DNA from: JADJOM01 sp046327715
GTDB lineage: Bacteria > Gemmatimonadota > Gemmatimonadetes > Gemmatimonadales > GWC2-71-9
Direction of reading: 5' to 3'
Length of the DNA: 64,000 bases
Assembly (NCBI GenBank): GCA_046327715.1
Contig: JAXLXY010000002.1
Span: forward strand, 1 to 64,000
The translations under genes were made by a program, and so were the position numbers. The stretch's first letter is position 1. Each line of letters begins with the position of its first letter. The notes below the pieces were generated by a model that did no database searches, had not been told where the DNA came from, and saw only the letters and a program-made list of their open reading frames with translations. Below, one piece after another: positions 52,781-61,755 of this stretch.

Positions 52781-54112
52781 CTAGATGCGGATGTCGACGT
52801 AGGCCGAGCGGCGCAGCCGGTCGATGTACCGCCGGGTGGCCAGGTTGTCGCTCAGCTGCTTGCGGATCTGGTCCTTCACGTCCTCGTAGCGGATGGCTCC
52901 CTCGCTGCGCCGGCCGGTCACCTGCAGCACCACGAACTTGCGGCGCACCCCGTTCGCCTTGCGGATGGCGAAGACCGGGACCACCGAGCCGCTGTCCGCC
53001 GTGCCGATGCCGTCCTTGTATTCCTCCGGCAGCTGGGTCACCGGCACGTCCTCCGCCTCCTTCTCCTCTGCCGCGTCATGGTACAGCCGGGCCAGCGAGT
53101 CGAACGGGGTGCCGGCACGCAGCGCCACCGCCACGCGATTCGCCAGGGCCTCGGCGCTGTCCGCGTCGGCCGGCTCGATGTCCGGCATGATGAGGATGTG
53201 CCGCGCCTGGACCTCGGCGGGCTGCACCCGCTGCACCTGGATGATGTGGAAGCCGAAGGGCGTCTCGACCGGATCGGAGATCACCCCGGGCCGGAGGCGG
53301 AAGGCCACCGCCTCGAACTCCGCCACCATCTGGCCCCGGCGGAACCAGCCGAGGTCGCCCCCCTGCTCCTTGCTCGCAGGGTCCTGCGAGAAGCGCTTGG
53401 CCGCCGTGGGGAAGTCCCCACCCTTCCGCAGCTCCGCGACGATGGAGTCCGCCAGCTGGCGGGCCCGTGCCCGGGCCGCGTCGGCGGGCTTCGGCCCCAC
53501 GACGATGTTCCGGAAGGAGAGGGTGGCCGGGCGCTGCGGCAGCTGGTCATGGAACTGGTCGAAGTACGCCCGCATCTCGGCTTCGGTCGGCTGCACCGGC
53601 TTGAGCTTGTCGTCCGCGCGGAGCTTCTCCATCAGGCGCTGGCGATAGGCCTGCTTCCGCTGGTGGTCGCCCAGGTAGCGACGGAACTCCTCCGGGGTCT
53701 GGAAGCCGGACTTGGCCAGCTCCGCCCGGAAGTCCACCTCGCTCTGGAAGCGCTGGCGGACGTTGCGGTACTGCTGCTCCACGCCGTCGGCGATCTCCTG
53801 GTCGGTCACCTTGATGGCGGTGTCGCGCTGCGCCACCTGCAGCAGCAGCTCGGCGTCGATCAGGTCGGAGATCACCTGGCGGCAGAGCGCCTGGAATTCC
53901 GGCAGGGTGGTGGGCAGCGGGCCCTGCTGGGCCCGCTGGGTGAAGATCTCCTCCTCGACCTGTGAGGAGAGGATCGGGGCGTCGCCCACCACGGCGATCA
54001 CCCGGTCCACCACGCTGGTGGCGGTGTCGCAGCGGAACCCTTGGCCGGGGTCCTGCGCGGTGAGCGCCGCGGGCAGGAGCAGCAGGGCCAGGCAGGCAGC
54101 CAGCCGTCGCAT
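52781..54112 (-). CDS. Periplasmic SurA-like peptidyl-prolyl isomerase
   Basis: 443 aa. Signal peptide to TAQ, N-terminal SurA-type chaperone domain (DRVIAVVGDAPILSSQVEEE, QVISDLIDAELLLQVAQRD), one parvulin domain at about 190-300 (LSFRNIVVGPKP, DFPTAAKRFSQDPASKEQGG, DLGWFRRGQMV, TPFGFHIIQVQRVQ) and a second, degenerate one (ARHILIMPDIEPADADSA). Chaperone for outer-membrane proteins in the periplasm. Two bases after the stop of another PPIC protein. The order signal, SurA_N, rotamase, rotamase supports a surA orthologue, though I leave the symbol blank. Confidence 0.88.
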   Translation of the reverse strand: MRRLAACLALLLLPAALTAQDPGQGFRCDTATSVVDRVIAVVGDAPILSSQVEEEIFTQRAQQGPLPTTLPEFQALCRQVISDLIDAELLLQVAQRDTAIKVTDQEIADGVEQQYRNVRQRFQSEVDFRAELAKSGFQTPEEFRRYLGDHQRKQAYRQRLMEKLRADDKLKPVQPTEAEMRAYFDQFHDQLPQRPATLSFRNIVVGPKPADAARARARQLADSIVAELRKGGDFPTAAKRFSQDPASKEQGGDLGWFRRGQMVAEFEAVAFRLRPGVISDPVETPFGFHIIQVQRVQPAEVQARHILIMPDIEPADADSAEALANRVAVALRAGTPFDSLARLYHDAAEEKEAEDVPVTQLPEEYKDGIGTADSGSVVPVFAIRKANGVRRKFVVLQVTGRRSEGAIRYEDVKDQIRKQLSDNLATRRYIDRLRRSAYVDIRI

Positions 54113-54114
54113 GA

Positions 54115-55524
54115 TCACGATCCTCCCGGGGCCGGCGCGCGCGGGGCGGCGGCCGCGGCCGAATCGGCCTTGGCCTTGAGGGCGGTGGCCTGGGCCACTG
54201 CCGCGTCGACCGCGCGGCGGTCCACCGTGTACTGGCCGGTCTTGCGGAGCACGAACGACACCGGGCCCGGGATGGGCCGGGGACGGCCCCGGCCCTGGAC
54301 CACCCGGTCCCAGAAGGTCTCGACCTTGAGCGCGGCCACCTTGGCGCGCTGCTCGGGAGCCACCGAGGGGTCGGTGAGATCGCCGCTGGAGAGGTCGAGC
54401 GACATGCGGAGCGTGTCGAGCAGTCCGCGATAGCGCTGCATCATGGAGGCCCACTCGTCGGGCGAGACCCGGATGCCGGCCGAATCGGCCTGGGCCACGA
54501 GGATCTGGTTCTGCGCCAGCAGCTTCACGAACTGCGTCAGGCTGCTGTCCGGACGCTGGCCCAGGTCGGCCGCCCACTCGGGGCCGAGGCCGGTCACCCA
54601 CCGGATCAGCGAGGCCACCGTGAAGGCCCCGCCCTCGTAGGATGCGAGCACCTTGGGAGAGCGGATCGCCTCGCCCTTGTCGCCGAGCGCCTCGCGCACG
54701 ATATCGGGCGCATTGCTGACCACCTTGAGCTTGCGCTGGATCCCGAGGCTGTCGAGGTACACGGAGTCGAGCTGGCGACCGAGCTGCTCGCGCATGTACT
54801 GCACCAGGCGGCCCCGGATCTCGGCGGCCTGGGGCCGGCGGATCACGTGGTACCCGAAGGGGGTCTCGACCAGCCCGGTCATGGCGCCGGGGGCCAGGGT
54901 CCAGCCCGCGCTGTCGAAGGCGGTCACCCAGCGACCCCGCGGCGCGGGGGTGAGGAATCCGCTGTCCAGCTTGCTCGCGGGGTCGTCGCTGATCTGGCTG
55001 GCGAGCTGCCCGAAATCGGCCCCCCCGCGCACCCGGGCGAGCATCGCCTCCGCGCGACGCCGGCCCGCGGCCCGCGCCGGCGGCTCGGCGGTGGATTCCA
55101 CCCGCACCAGGATGTGCTGGAAGAGCCGCACCTGGTCGGCGCCGTAGATGCTGTCGACCACGGCGTCGGTGAACGGGATCTTCCGGGCCAGCAGGGTGTC
55201 GTGCCACCGGCTGCCCCGCAGCTCCACCAGCTCGGGCCACATCACCTCGCTCGCCGTGGCCGAGTCAAGGAACGTCTCCCCGGCCGCGAGCGACTGCGCC
55301 AGGAGGGTGTGGTCCACCCAGAGGTTGGCGATGAAGTCGGCCGCCTCGGGCGCCATCGGCACCCCCTTGATGCCCGCCATCAGGCGGGCCAGGCGGTCCA
55401 CGCTGAGCTGCTGCCCCCCGGCGGTCGCCACCACGGTCGGCGTGCCGCCCGAGATCCGCTTGATCGCATCGCAGCCCGACAGCGCCACCACCGCGCCGAG
55501 CACTCCCATGGCCAACCGTCGCAT
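54115..55524 (-). CDS. PPIC-type peptidyl-prolyl isomerase lipoprotein
   Basis: 469 aa. Lipobox VVALSGC; N-terminal helical domain (QLSVDRLARLMAGIKGVPMA); parvulin domain about 165-270 (FQHILVRVE, DFGQLASQISDDPASKLDSG, GAMTGLVETPFGYHVIRRP); helical C-terminal part with an Ala/Pro-rich end. PrsA-like foldase, here anchored by lipid in the periplasm. Start is the ATG with GGGAG 6 bases upstream, not the TTG four codons earlier. Placed between Mfd and the SurA-like gene in one run of minus-strand genes. Confidence 0.88.
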   Translation of the reverse strand: MRRLAMGVLGAVVALSGCDAIKRISGGTPTVVATAGGQQLSVDRLARLMAGIKGVPMAPEAADFIANLWVDHTLLAQSLAAGETFLDSATASEVMWPELVELRGSRWHDTLLARKIPFTDAVVDSIYGADQVRLFQHILVRVESTAEPPARAAGRRRAEAMLARVRGGADFGQLASQISDDPASKLDSGFLTPAPRGRWVTAFDSAGWTLAPGAMTGLVETPFGYHVIRRPQAAEIRGRLVQYMREQLGRQLDSVYLDSLGIQRKLKVVSNAPDIVREALGDKGEAIRSPKVLASYEGGAFTVASLIRWVTGLGPEWAADLGQRPDSSLTQFVKLLAQNQILVAQADSAGIRVSPDEWASMMQRYRGLLDTLRMSLDLSSGDLTDPSVAPEQRAKVAALKVETFWDRVVQGRGRPRPIPGPVSFVLRKTGQYTVDRRAVDAAVAQATALKAKADSAAAAAPRAPAPGGS

Positions 55525-55557
55525 GCCTGCTCCCAATCTGAGATCGAATGCCTGCCG

Positions 55558-58500
55558 CTACCCGCCCAGCTGCTTCTCCGCCACGAGGCCCAGCGCCCGG
55601 ACCAGCGCCGGCACCATCGCCTCGCCGCCCAGCCGCGTCAGGCGGAGCGAGAGCGGCACCGTGCGCCGGACTTCGACGGCGAGCTGCACGTGGTCGAGGG
55701 CGGCCGACAGCCCGGCGAACCGGGGGGCCGCTCCCTCGCGGAAGGTGAGCCGGGCCTCATCGCCCCGGACCAGCAGGTGCTGCAGCCCAAGCTGTGCCCC
55801 GACGGTGCGGAGCTGCGCCATGTGCAGCAGCGTTTCCGCCGCCTCCGGCAGCGGTCCGAACCGTTCCCGCAGCTCGTCACGCAGCTGTTGAATGTCGCCA
55901 GAGGTCAGGGCCCGCGCCAGTCGGCGGTAGAAGTCGAGCTTGACGTCGTCGGCGGCCACGAACGCGTCGGGCAGGTGGGCGGGGCGGTCGAGGACCACCT
56001 CGGGCGGGGCGGGCCGCTCCACCTTCCCGGCCTGCCCGCGCAGCGCCCGCACCGTCTCCTCCAGCCAGCGCAGGTAGAGGTCGAACCCGACCGCCTGGGC
56101 ATGCCCCGACTGCTCCTGGCCCAGCAGGTTGCCCGCGCCGCGCAGCTCCATGTCCTTGAGCGCGATCCGGTACCCGGCGCCAAGGTCGGTATGGTGCTCC
56201 AGCACCTTGAGCCGCTCCTCGGCCTCGCGGTCGATCAGGTCGGGCACCACGAGGTAGCAGTAGGCGCGGCGGTGGCTGCGGCCCACCCGCCCGCGCAGCT
56301 GGTACAGCTGGGCCAGGCCGAAGCGCTGGGCGTCGTGGACCACCATCGTGTTCGCGTTGGCCACGTCGAGCCCCGACTCCACGATCATGGTGGAGACGAG
56401 GATGTCCACCTCGCCGAGCACGAAGCGCCGCATCACGTCCTCGAGGACGTCGGCGGTCATCTGGCCGTGCCCCACCGCCACCCGGGCCCGGGGCGCGAGG
56501 GCCCGCACCCGGGCGGCGAGGGTCTCGATGGTCTCGATGCGGTTGTGCACGAAGAACACCTGGCCGCCGCGATCCAGCTCCCGCGCGAACGCCTCCTCCA
56601 GCAGCCCGTCGTCCCACGGCTCCACGAAGGTCAGGATCGGGGAGCGGTCCCGGGGCGGGGTCTCGATCAGCACCAGGTCGCGGAGTCCCGCCAGCGACAG
56701 GTGCAGGGTGCGCGGGATCGGCGTCGCGGTGAGGGTCAGGACGTCCACCGTGAGCCGGAGGGCCTTGAGCCGCTCCTTGTGGCGCACCCCGAAGCGGTGC
56801 TCCTCGTCCACCACCAAAAGCCCCAGGTCCTTGAAGTGCACATCGGGCGAGAGCAGCCGATGGGTGCCGATGATCACGTCGAGGTCGCCGGCGGCCAGGC
56901 GTTCCAGCGCGGCCTTCTGCTCCTTGGCCGTGCGGAATCGCGACAACACCTCCACCTTCACCGGGAAGTCCGCCAGCCGCTCGCTGAAGGTGCGGTAGTG
57001 CTGGTCCGCGAGGATCGTCGTCGGCACCAGCACCGCCACCTGCTTGCCCCCCTGCACCGCCTTGAAGGCGGCGCGCACCGCCACCTCGGTCTTGCCGTAC
57101 CCCACGTCGCCCACCAGCAGCAGGTCCATGGGGAGCGGCTGCTCCATGGCCCGCTTCACCGCCTCCGTGGCCTTCCGCTGGTCGGGGGTATCCTCATAGA
57201 GGAAGGCCGACTCGAGCTCACGCTGCCACCGCGTGTCGGGCGGGAAGGCATAGCCGGCGCTCACCTGCCGGCGGGCGTACAGGTCGAGCAGTTCGGCGGC
57301 CATCTCCTGGATCGCCTGCCGGGTGCGATCCCGGACCCGCTGCCACGAAGTGCCGCCGAGCTTGTGCAGGCGGGGCGGCGGCTGGTCACCGTCCTCGCTC
57401 GCGGCCCGGTAGCGCTCCAGCTGGTCGAGGCGATAGAGCGGGACGTTGAGCCGGTCGCCGCCCTCGTACTCGACGATCGCCACCTCCATGGTCGACTCGC
57501 CGACCTGGATCGTCGCGATGCCCCGGTACACCCCGATGCCGTGGTCGAGGTGCACCACGTAGTCCCCCGCGGCGAGCTGGCCGGTGGCCGCGGTGGGCGC
57601 CGCCTGGCGGTAGCGTCGCGAACGCCGCAGGCGACGGGCCCGGCGGAAGATCTCGTGGTCCGTGAGGACCCGGAGGCTCCGCATCACGAAGCCGCCGTCG
57701 AGCGCGCCGATCGCCAGGGTGGCCGTGCCGCCCCGGCGCCCGTCCTCGTGCAGCAGTTCGTCCAGCCGCTCCAGCTGGCCCTCGTTGTCGCAGAGCACCA
57801 GCGTGGGGACCTCCCCGGCCAGCAGGCTCCGCAGCCGCCGCACGTCCCGGTCCACGACTTCCGGCGGATAGAATCCCGCGTTGAGTGCGCCGGGCGCGCC
57901 CTCACCCCGGATGGCCAGCCGCCCGAACGCCGCCAGCCGTCCGGCCCACGCCTCGGGTGGCTCGAACAGCACCTCACGGGCGGGGACCTCCTCCCCCAGC
58001 CGCCGCGCCACCTCGAGGTGGTGCGCGGCCTCGCGCCACGAGCGGCCCACCTCCTCCGTGTTGGCCCCGGCCGACTCCTCCACCAGCAACGTCTCCGACG
58101 GCAGGAGCTCAAGCAGGGTGCGGCGGGCCCCGGGCGCGCCGTCCCCCGGCTCGCGGCGCCCCGCCGCCGAGCCGCCGAGCGGCAGCACGGTGATTTCGTC
58201 GATGGCCTCGCCGCTGCGCTGCGTGGTCAGGTCGAAGCCGCGCAGCGAGTCCAGGGTATCCCCCCACCACTCGAGCCGGGCCGGCCCCGCCATCCCGAAG
58301 CCGTAGACGTCGATGATCCCGCCCCGCACGCTGTACTGGGCCACCTCGGTCACCGTCACCACCCGCGCGTACCCCATCGCCTCGAGCTGCGCCGCCACCG
58401 CGCCGAGGGGGGGCGTGCCCGCGCCGCCCAGCCGGAGCGTGGTGGCCTGCAGCCCCGCCACGACGCCGGTGCGCTCCTGGGTGGCCCGCGCCGTGGTGAC

Positions 58501-58854
58501 GAGGATGCGGAGGCGTCCCTCGAGCAGCGCGGCCAGGGTCTCGGCCCGCTCCCCCGCGATCTCGAAGTGCGGCTCCTCCTCGCCCAGGGACTCCCGCTGC
58601 GGGTAGAGCGCCACCGGGGCGTCGGTGAGGTGCTGCAGGTCGGTGACCCAGCGTTCGGCATCCGCGGGCGTGGTGGCGATCACCGTGAACAACCGGGACG
58701 GGAATGCCCGGGCCAGCCAGGCCAGCATGACCGCGGGGCTCGAGCCCGGGAGGCCGGCCAGGGGGAGTTGCCCGCCGCGACCAGGCAGCCGGTCGCGGAG
58801 GTCGAAGGCGAAGGCGGTCCGTTCGAAGGCGTCCAGCAGCAGCTGCAGGGTCAT
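55558..58854 (-). CDS. mfd: Transcription-repair coupling factor Mfd
   Basis: 1098 aa. UvrB-homology N-terminus (YPQRESLGEEEPHFEIAGER, YSVRGGIIDVYGFG), CarD-like RNA polymerase interaction domain (AGDYVVHLDHGIGVYRGIAT), helicase motifs VGDVGYGKTEVAVRAAF, VVDEEHRFGVRHKERLK, TATPIPRTLHLSL and QLRGRVGRSHRRAYCY, TRCF C-terminal domain. Removes stalled RNA polymerase and recruits UvrA in the cytoplasm. A little shorter than the E. coli protein (about 1150). Its ATG overlaps the BatA-like stop. Confidence 0.97.
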   Translation of the reverse strand: MTLQLLLDAFERTAFAFDLRDRLPGRGGQLPLAGLPGSSPAVMLAWLARAFPSRLFTVIATTPADAERWVTDLQHLTDAPVALYPQRESLGEEEPHFEIAGERAETLAALLEGRLRILVTTARATQERTGVVAGLQATTLRLGGAGTPPLGAVAAQLEAMGYARVVTVTEVAQYSVRGGIIDVYGFGMAGPARLEWWGDTLDSLRGFDLTTQRSGEAIDEITVLPLGGSAAGRREPGDGAPGARRTLLELLPSETLLVEESAGANTEEVGRSWREAAHHLEVARRLGEEVPAREVLFEPPEAWAGRLAAFGRLAIRGEGAPGALNAGFYPPEVVDRDVRRLRSLLAGEVPTLVLCDNEGQLERLDELLHEDGRRGGTATLAIGALDGGFVMRSLRVLTDHEIFRRARRLRRSRRYRQAAPTAATGQLAAGDYVVHLDHGIGVYRGIATIQVGESTMEVAIVEYEGGDRLNVPLYRLDQLERYRAASEDGDQPPPRLHKLGGTSWQRVRDRTRQAIQEMAAELLDLYARRQVSAGYAFPPDTRWQRELESAFLYEDTPDQRKATEAVKRAMEQPLPMDLLLVGDVGYGKTEVAVRAAFKAVQGGKQVAVLVPTTILADQHYRTFSERLADFPVKVEVLSRFRTAKEQKAALERLAAGDLDVIIGTHRLLSPDVHFKDLGLLVVDEEHRFGVRHKERLKALRLTVDVLTLTATPIPRTLHLSLAGLRDLVLIETPPRDRSPILTFVEPWDDGLLEEAFARELDRGGQVFFVHNRIETIETLAARVRALAPRARVAVGHGQMTADVLEDVMRRFVLGEVDILVSTMIVESGLDVANANTMVVHDAQRFGLAQLYQLRGRVGRSHRRAYCYLVVPDLIDREAEERLKVLEHHTDLGAGYRIALKDMELRGAGNLLGQEQSGHAQAVGFDLYLRWLEETVRALRGQAGKVERPAPPEVVLDRPAHLPDAFVAADDVKLDFYRRLARALTSGDIQQLRDELRERFGPLPEAAETLLHMAQLRTVGAQLGLQHLLVRGDEARLTFREGAAPRFAGLSAALDHVQLAVEVRRTVPLSLRLTRLGGEAMVPALVRALGLVAEKQLGG

Positions 58855-60638
58855 GCGGCGCGGCGCGTCCCGCTCGCGAGCAGCACTTCGGCGAGCGCCA
58901 GGAGGAGGGCCAGCCAGAGCAGGGGCCCGGCCAGGCTGGCGCGGCCCAGCCCGGCGAAGGCGGCATCGGGCGCCGCGGCGAGATCGAGGAGCCGCGCCGT
59001 GGGCCACAGCCGGCGGACCTGTCCCGCATCGGCCATGGCCAGCGCCGACTCCCGCGGGTCAAGATTGGCGGCCAGGCCACCCACGGTGTCCCGACCCGCC
59101 AGCAGGAAGTAAAGACCGGTCGCCGGGGGCCGGAACGCCGCGCCCCCCTCGACCGCCCAGCGGCGCTCGCCCTGCGCCACGTGGGTCACGAGGTCCGGCA
59201 GCAGCACCGGCTCGCCCGGCGCGCCCTCGAGCACCGCCAGCTGGCCGCGGGCCACCCGGTTGAGGAGGGCGTCCACCAGTGGCAGGAACGATGCGCGCAG
59301 CGGCAGGGGCGTCCATGCCGGGTCCAGCCGGCTGCCAAGCAGCACCACGTCGCCGGACCGGACGATCCACGGGGCACCGGCCACGGTGAGCACCACCCCG
59401 CTGGCGGCCGCGGCGCGGAGCGGCTCGAGCTGGTAGCGGCGGAGGACCGTCTCCCGTCCGAGCAGCGGTCCGCTGTCGGTGACCCCCGCGGCCTCCACCA
59501 GCGTCGCGTACCGCCAGCCGACCCCGCGCCGTTCCAGGGCGCGGTTGAGGGCCCCCACCGCCGCCGGGTCGGCCGGCGGCAGGACCACCGACGCCCCGGG
59601 CCCGAGCCCGCCGAAGGTCAGCTCGGTCCCCGGACGGATGCGGCCGCCCGCCGCCAGCACGCCGGCGACCGCAGCGACGTAGCGGTCGCGCGGGTCCCAC
59701 GCCACCCGGGCCACCGGCGCGACACGGACCAGCGCCTCGCGCCGGTCATCGAGGCGGAACTCATCGGCCACCTGTGCCGCGGTCACCGGCCACCACCCCG
59801 GCAGCGCCGGGCCGAGCGTGAAGCTGGCGGTCGCGCCGGCCGGCACCAGCGCCTGGCGCGCCGGCCGGTCGCCCAGCTGCACCGAGACGGCCGCCGGGGC
59901 GGGCGCATCGCCGGCCACCGTGGCACGGGCGGCCCCGCCCTCCGGCGTCCACGGCTGCGCCCCGGCCTCGAGCCCGACCACCCCGGTATTCTCGGGCGCC
60001 GGGTCGGCCGGACGGCCGACCACGATCGGCGCCCGCGCCGTCGTGGGGCCCAGCGCGGTGGCCTGGAGGTCGGTGAGGGCGACGATCCCGCCGGGCCGGG
60101 CGTCCGTCGCGAGGACCTGGCCGGCCAGCGTGAGGGCCTCGCCCAGGTCCATCCGGACGCGCGAGGGCTCGAGGCTGTCCACCTGGGCACGGAGGGTGGC
60201 GGGCGTGCCCCGCCGCGCGATGCCATCACTCGTGAGCAGCCAGACCGCGTCGGCCGGCGTGGCACGCTCGAGCACCCGCCGCGCCGCCGCCCGCAGGTCA
60301 GTGAGGCGCGGCGTCCCCGCCACGACCGCGGCGCTCGACGGAGAATCGTCGAGCACCACCACCAGCGCGCTCGGGGCATGGGTGCCCCCGCGTGCCAGCG
60401 AGGCCGCCGGCCCCGCGGCTGCCAGCACGACGGCGAGCACGAGGAGGGTGCGCACCAGCAGCAGCAGCCAGTGCCGCAGCTTGAGCCGGCGCTGGTGCTC
60501 CTCGGTGACCTGCACCAGGTAGCGGACGGCCGGGAATTCGACGGTCGGTGGATCGCGGCGCTGCATGAGGTGCAGCAGCAGTGGCAGCCCCACCAGTGGC
60601 AGGCCGAGGAGTGCCCAGGGCTGGAGGAAGCCGATCAC
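58851..60638 (-). CDS. BatA-N/vWA-type membrane protein
   Basis: 595 aa from GTG (VIGFLQPWALLGLPLVGLPL). N-terminal aerotolerance-type double helix with LLHLMQRRDPPTVEFPAVRY and RRLKLRHWLLLLVRTLLVLA; a vWA-like fold (LVVVLDDSPSSAAVVAG with D-x-S) at about 85-215; a long extracytoplasmic region; a C-terminal helix near 575. Usually works with DUF58 and a MoxR ATPase; no MoxR is present here. GTGA overlap with the DUF58 stop and ATGA overlap with mfd. Confidence 0.85.
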   Translation of the reverse strand: MIGFLQPWALLGLPLVGLPLLLHLMQRRDPPTVEFPAVRYLVQVTEEHQRRLKLRHWLLLLVRTLLVLAVVLAAAGPAASLARGGTHAPSALVVVLDDSPSSAAVVAGTPRLTDLRAAARRVLERATPADAVWLLTSDGIARRGTPATLRAQVDSLEPSRVRMDLGEALTLAGQVLATDARPGGIVALTDLQATALGPTTARAPIVVGRPADPAPENTGVVGLEAGAQPWTPEGGAARATVAGDAPAPAAVSVQLGDRPARQALVPAGATASFTLGPALPGWWPVTAAQVADEFRLDDRREALVRVAPVARVAWDPRDRYVAAVAGVLAAGGRIRPGTELTFGGLGPGASVVLPPADPAAVGALNRALERRGVGWRYATLVEAAGVTDSGPLLGRETVLRRYQLEPLRAAAASGVVLTVAGAPWIVRSGDVVLLGSRLDPAWTPLPLRASFLPLVDALLNRVARGQLAVLEGAPGEPVLLPDLVTHVAQGERRWAVEGGAAFRPPATGLYFLLAGRDTVGGLAANLDPRESALAMADAGQVRRLWPTARLLDLAAAPDAAFAGLGRASLAGPLLWLALLLALAEVLLASGTRRAA

Positions 60639-61555
60639 GCGAGCCCGGCGGGGCGGCCCACCACCCGGCGCAGCGCCAGCCCGAACGGCGTGTCGGTGGT
60701 GATGTGATGGTAGTGAATGCCGCTGGTGCGACAGGCCCGGCGCCACGCGGCGACCACGCCGGTCACGGTCTCGCGGTAGGCGGCCGCCCAGTCCCGGGGC
60801 CGGAGTGTCACCCCCTGCCCCGTCTCCGGGTCCTCGAACCGCGCCTCCGCCGGTCCGGCGAGGTCCAGCTCGGCCGGGTCCATCACGTGCAGCACCAGCA
60901 CCTCGTGCCCGCGGTGCCGCAGGAACTTGAGGGCCCGCAGCGTCAGCTCCCGCTCCAGCAGCAGGTCGGAGACGAAGATGACCAGCCCCCGCCGCCGCAG
61001 CAGCCCGACCACCCGGCGCAGCGCCGGTTCCGCCGCGGTGCCGAGACCGGGCGTGAGCCCGCTCAGCGCCGCCAGGAGCTGCTGGCCGTGGGAAAGCCGC
61101 GCCCGGGCCGGGACCACCGCCCGGACCGACTCATCAAACGCGATCAGCCCCGTGGCGTCCCGCTGCCGCAGCAGGAGCAGGGCGATCGCGGCGGTCAGGC
61201 GGCGCACGTACTCCAGCTTCGAGAGGGTCCGCCCGGCATCCCCGGTCCAGGCCATGGAACGGCTGATGTCCACCACGAGCATGGCGCGGAGATTGGTCTC
61301 TTCTTCATACTGCTTCACGTACAGGCGGTCCTTGCGCCCCATGAGCTTCCAGTCCACGTAGCGCAGCTCGTCCCCCGGCTGGTACATGCGGTGCTCGGCG
61401 AACTCCACCGAGAACCCCCGGCGGGGGGAGCGGTGCAGCCCGGTCAGGAATCCCTCGACGATGCCCTCGGTGAGGAGCTCCAGCCCGGCCAGCCGGGCGG
61501 CGTCACGGGGGTCGAGGAGGTCGAGCGGGCGGGGAGCCGCAGCGGGCATGCTCAT
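60635..61555 (-). CDS. DUF58-family protein (MoxR-associated vWA-like)
   Basis: 306 aa. The DUF58 core is plain: GFSVEFAEHRMYQPGDELRY, VDWKLMGRKDRLYVKQYEEE, and a vWA-like MIDAS strand AMLVVDISRSM. Interacts with MoxR AAA ATPases in assembly of complexes. Start chosen at 61555 because a TTGACT-N18-TACGTT promoter ends 9 bases upstream of it; an ATG eight codons earlier would fall inside that promoter. First gene of the run DUF58, BatA-like, mfd, two PPIases. Confidence 0.9.
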   Translation of the reverse strand: MSMPAAAPRPLDLLDPRDAARLAGLELLTEGIVEGFLTGLHRSPRRGFSVEFAEHRMYQPGDELRYVDWKLMGRKDRLYVKQYEEETNLRAMLVVDISRSMAWTGDAGRTLSKLEYVRRLTAAIALLLLRQRDATGLIAFDESVRAVVPARARLSHGQQLLAALSGLTPGLGTAAEPALRRVVGLLRRRGLVIFVSDLLLERELTLRALKFLRHRGHEVLVLHVMDPAELDLAGPAEARFEDPETGQGVTLRPRDWAAAYRETVTGVVAAWRRACRTSGIHYHHITTDTPFGLALRRVVGRPAGLA

Positions 61556-61564
61556 GGGCGCGTC

Positions 61565-61594
61565 AACGTACCGGGGCATCGGTATCCAAGTCAA
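61565..61594 (-). promoter_or_regulatory. Promoter of the DUF58-mfd-PPIase unit
   Basis: Minus-strand TTGACT (61589-61594), 18-base spacer, TACGTT (61565-61570), then 9 bases to the ATG. Short or absent leader. Confidence 0.6.
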
Positions 61595-61661
61595 CGCGGA
61601 CACCGAGTGTCCGGCGGCGCGGACGGTACGGGCCGGGGTTCCGACCGGGAACAATCAGATA

Positions 61662-61676
61662 TGTCATTTAATGACA
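61662..61676. promoter_or_regulatory. Palindromic operator-like site
   Basis: TGTCATTTAATGACA: perfect 7-base arms around one base, in an AT-rich island between the divergent DUF58 and DUF4384 genes. Looks like a dimeric regulator site. Confidence 0.5.
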
Positions 61677-61755
61677 ACAAGATAGAGAATTCTGCGCCGC
61701 TGGCACATCCCCTGCTCTGGTGCCTGCCGTCCACTCAGTTGTCTCTGGAGGCATC

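Noticed and set aside
54847..59112. 1421-codon open frame on the + strand
   Set aside because: Antisense to mfd and the PPIase genes; its His/Gly/Arg-rich translation has no domain, a typical high-GC shadow frame.
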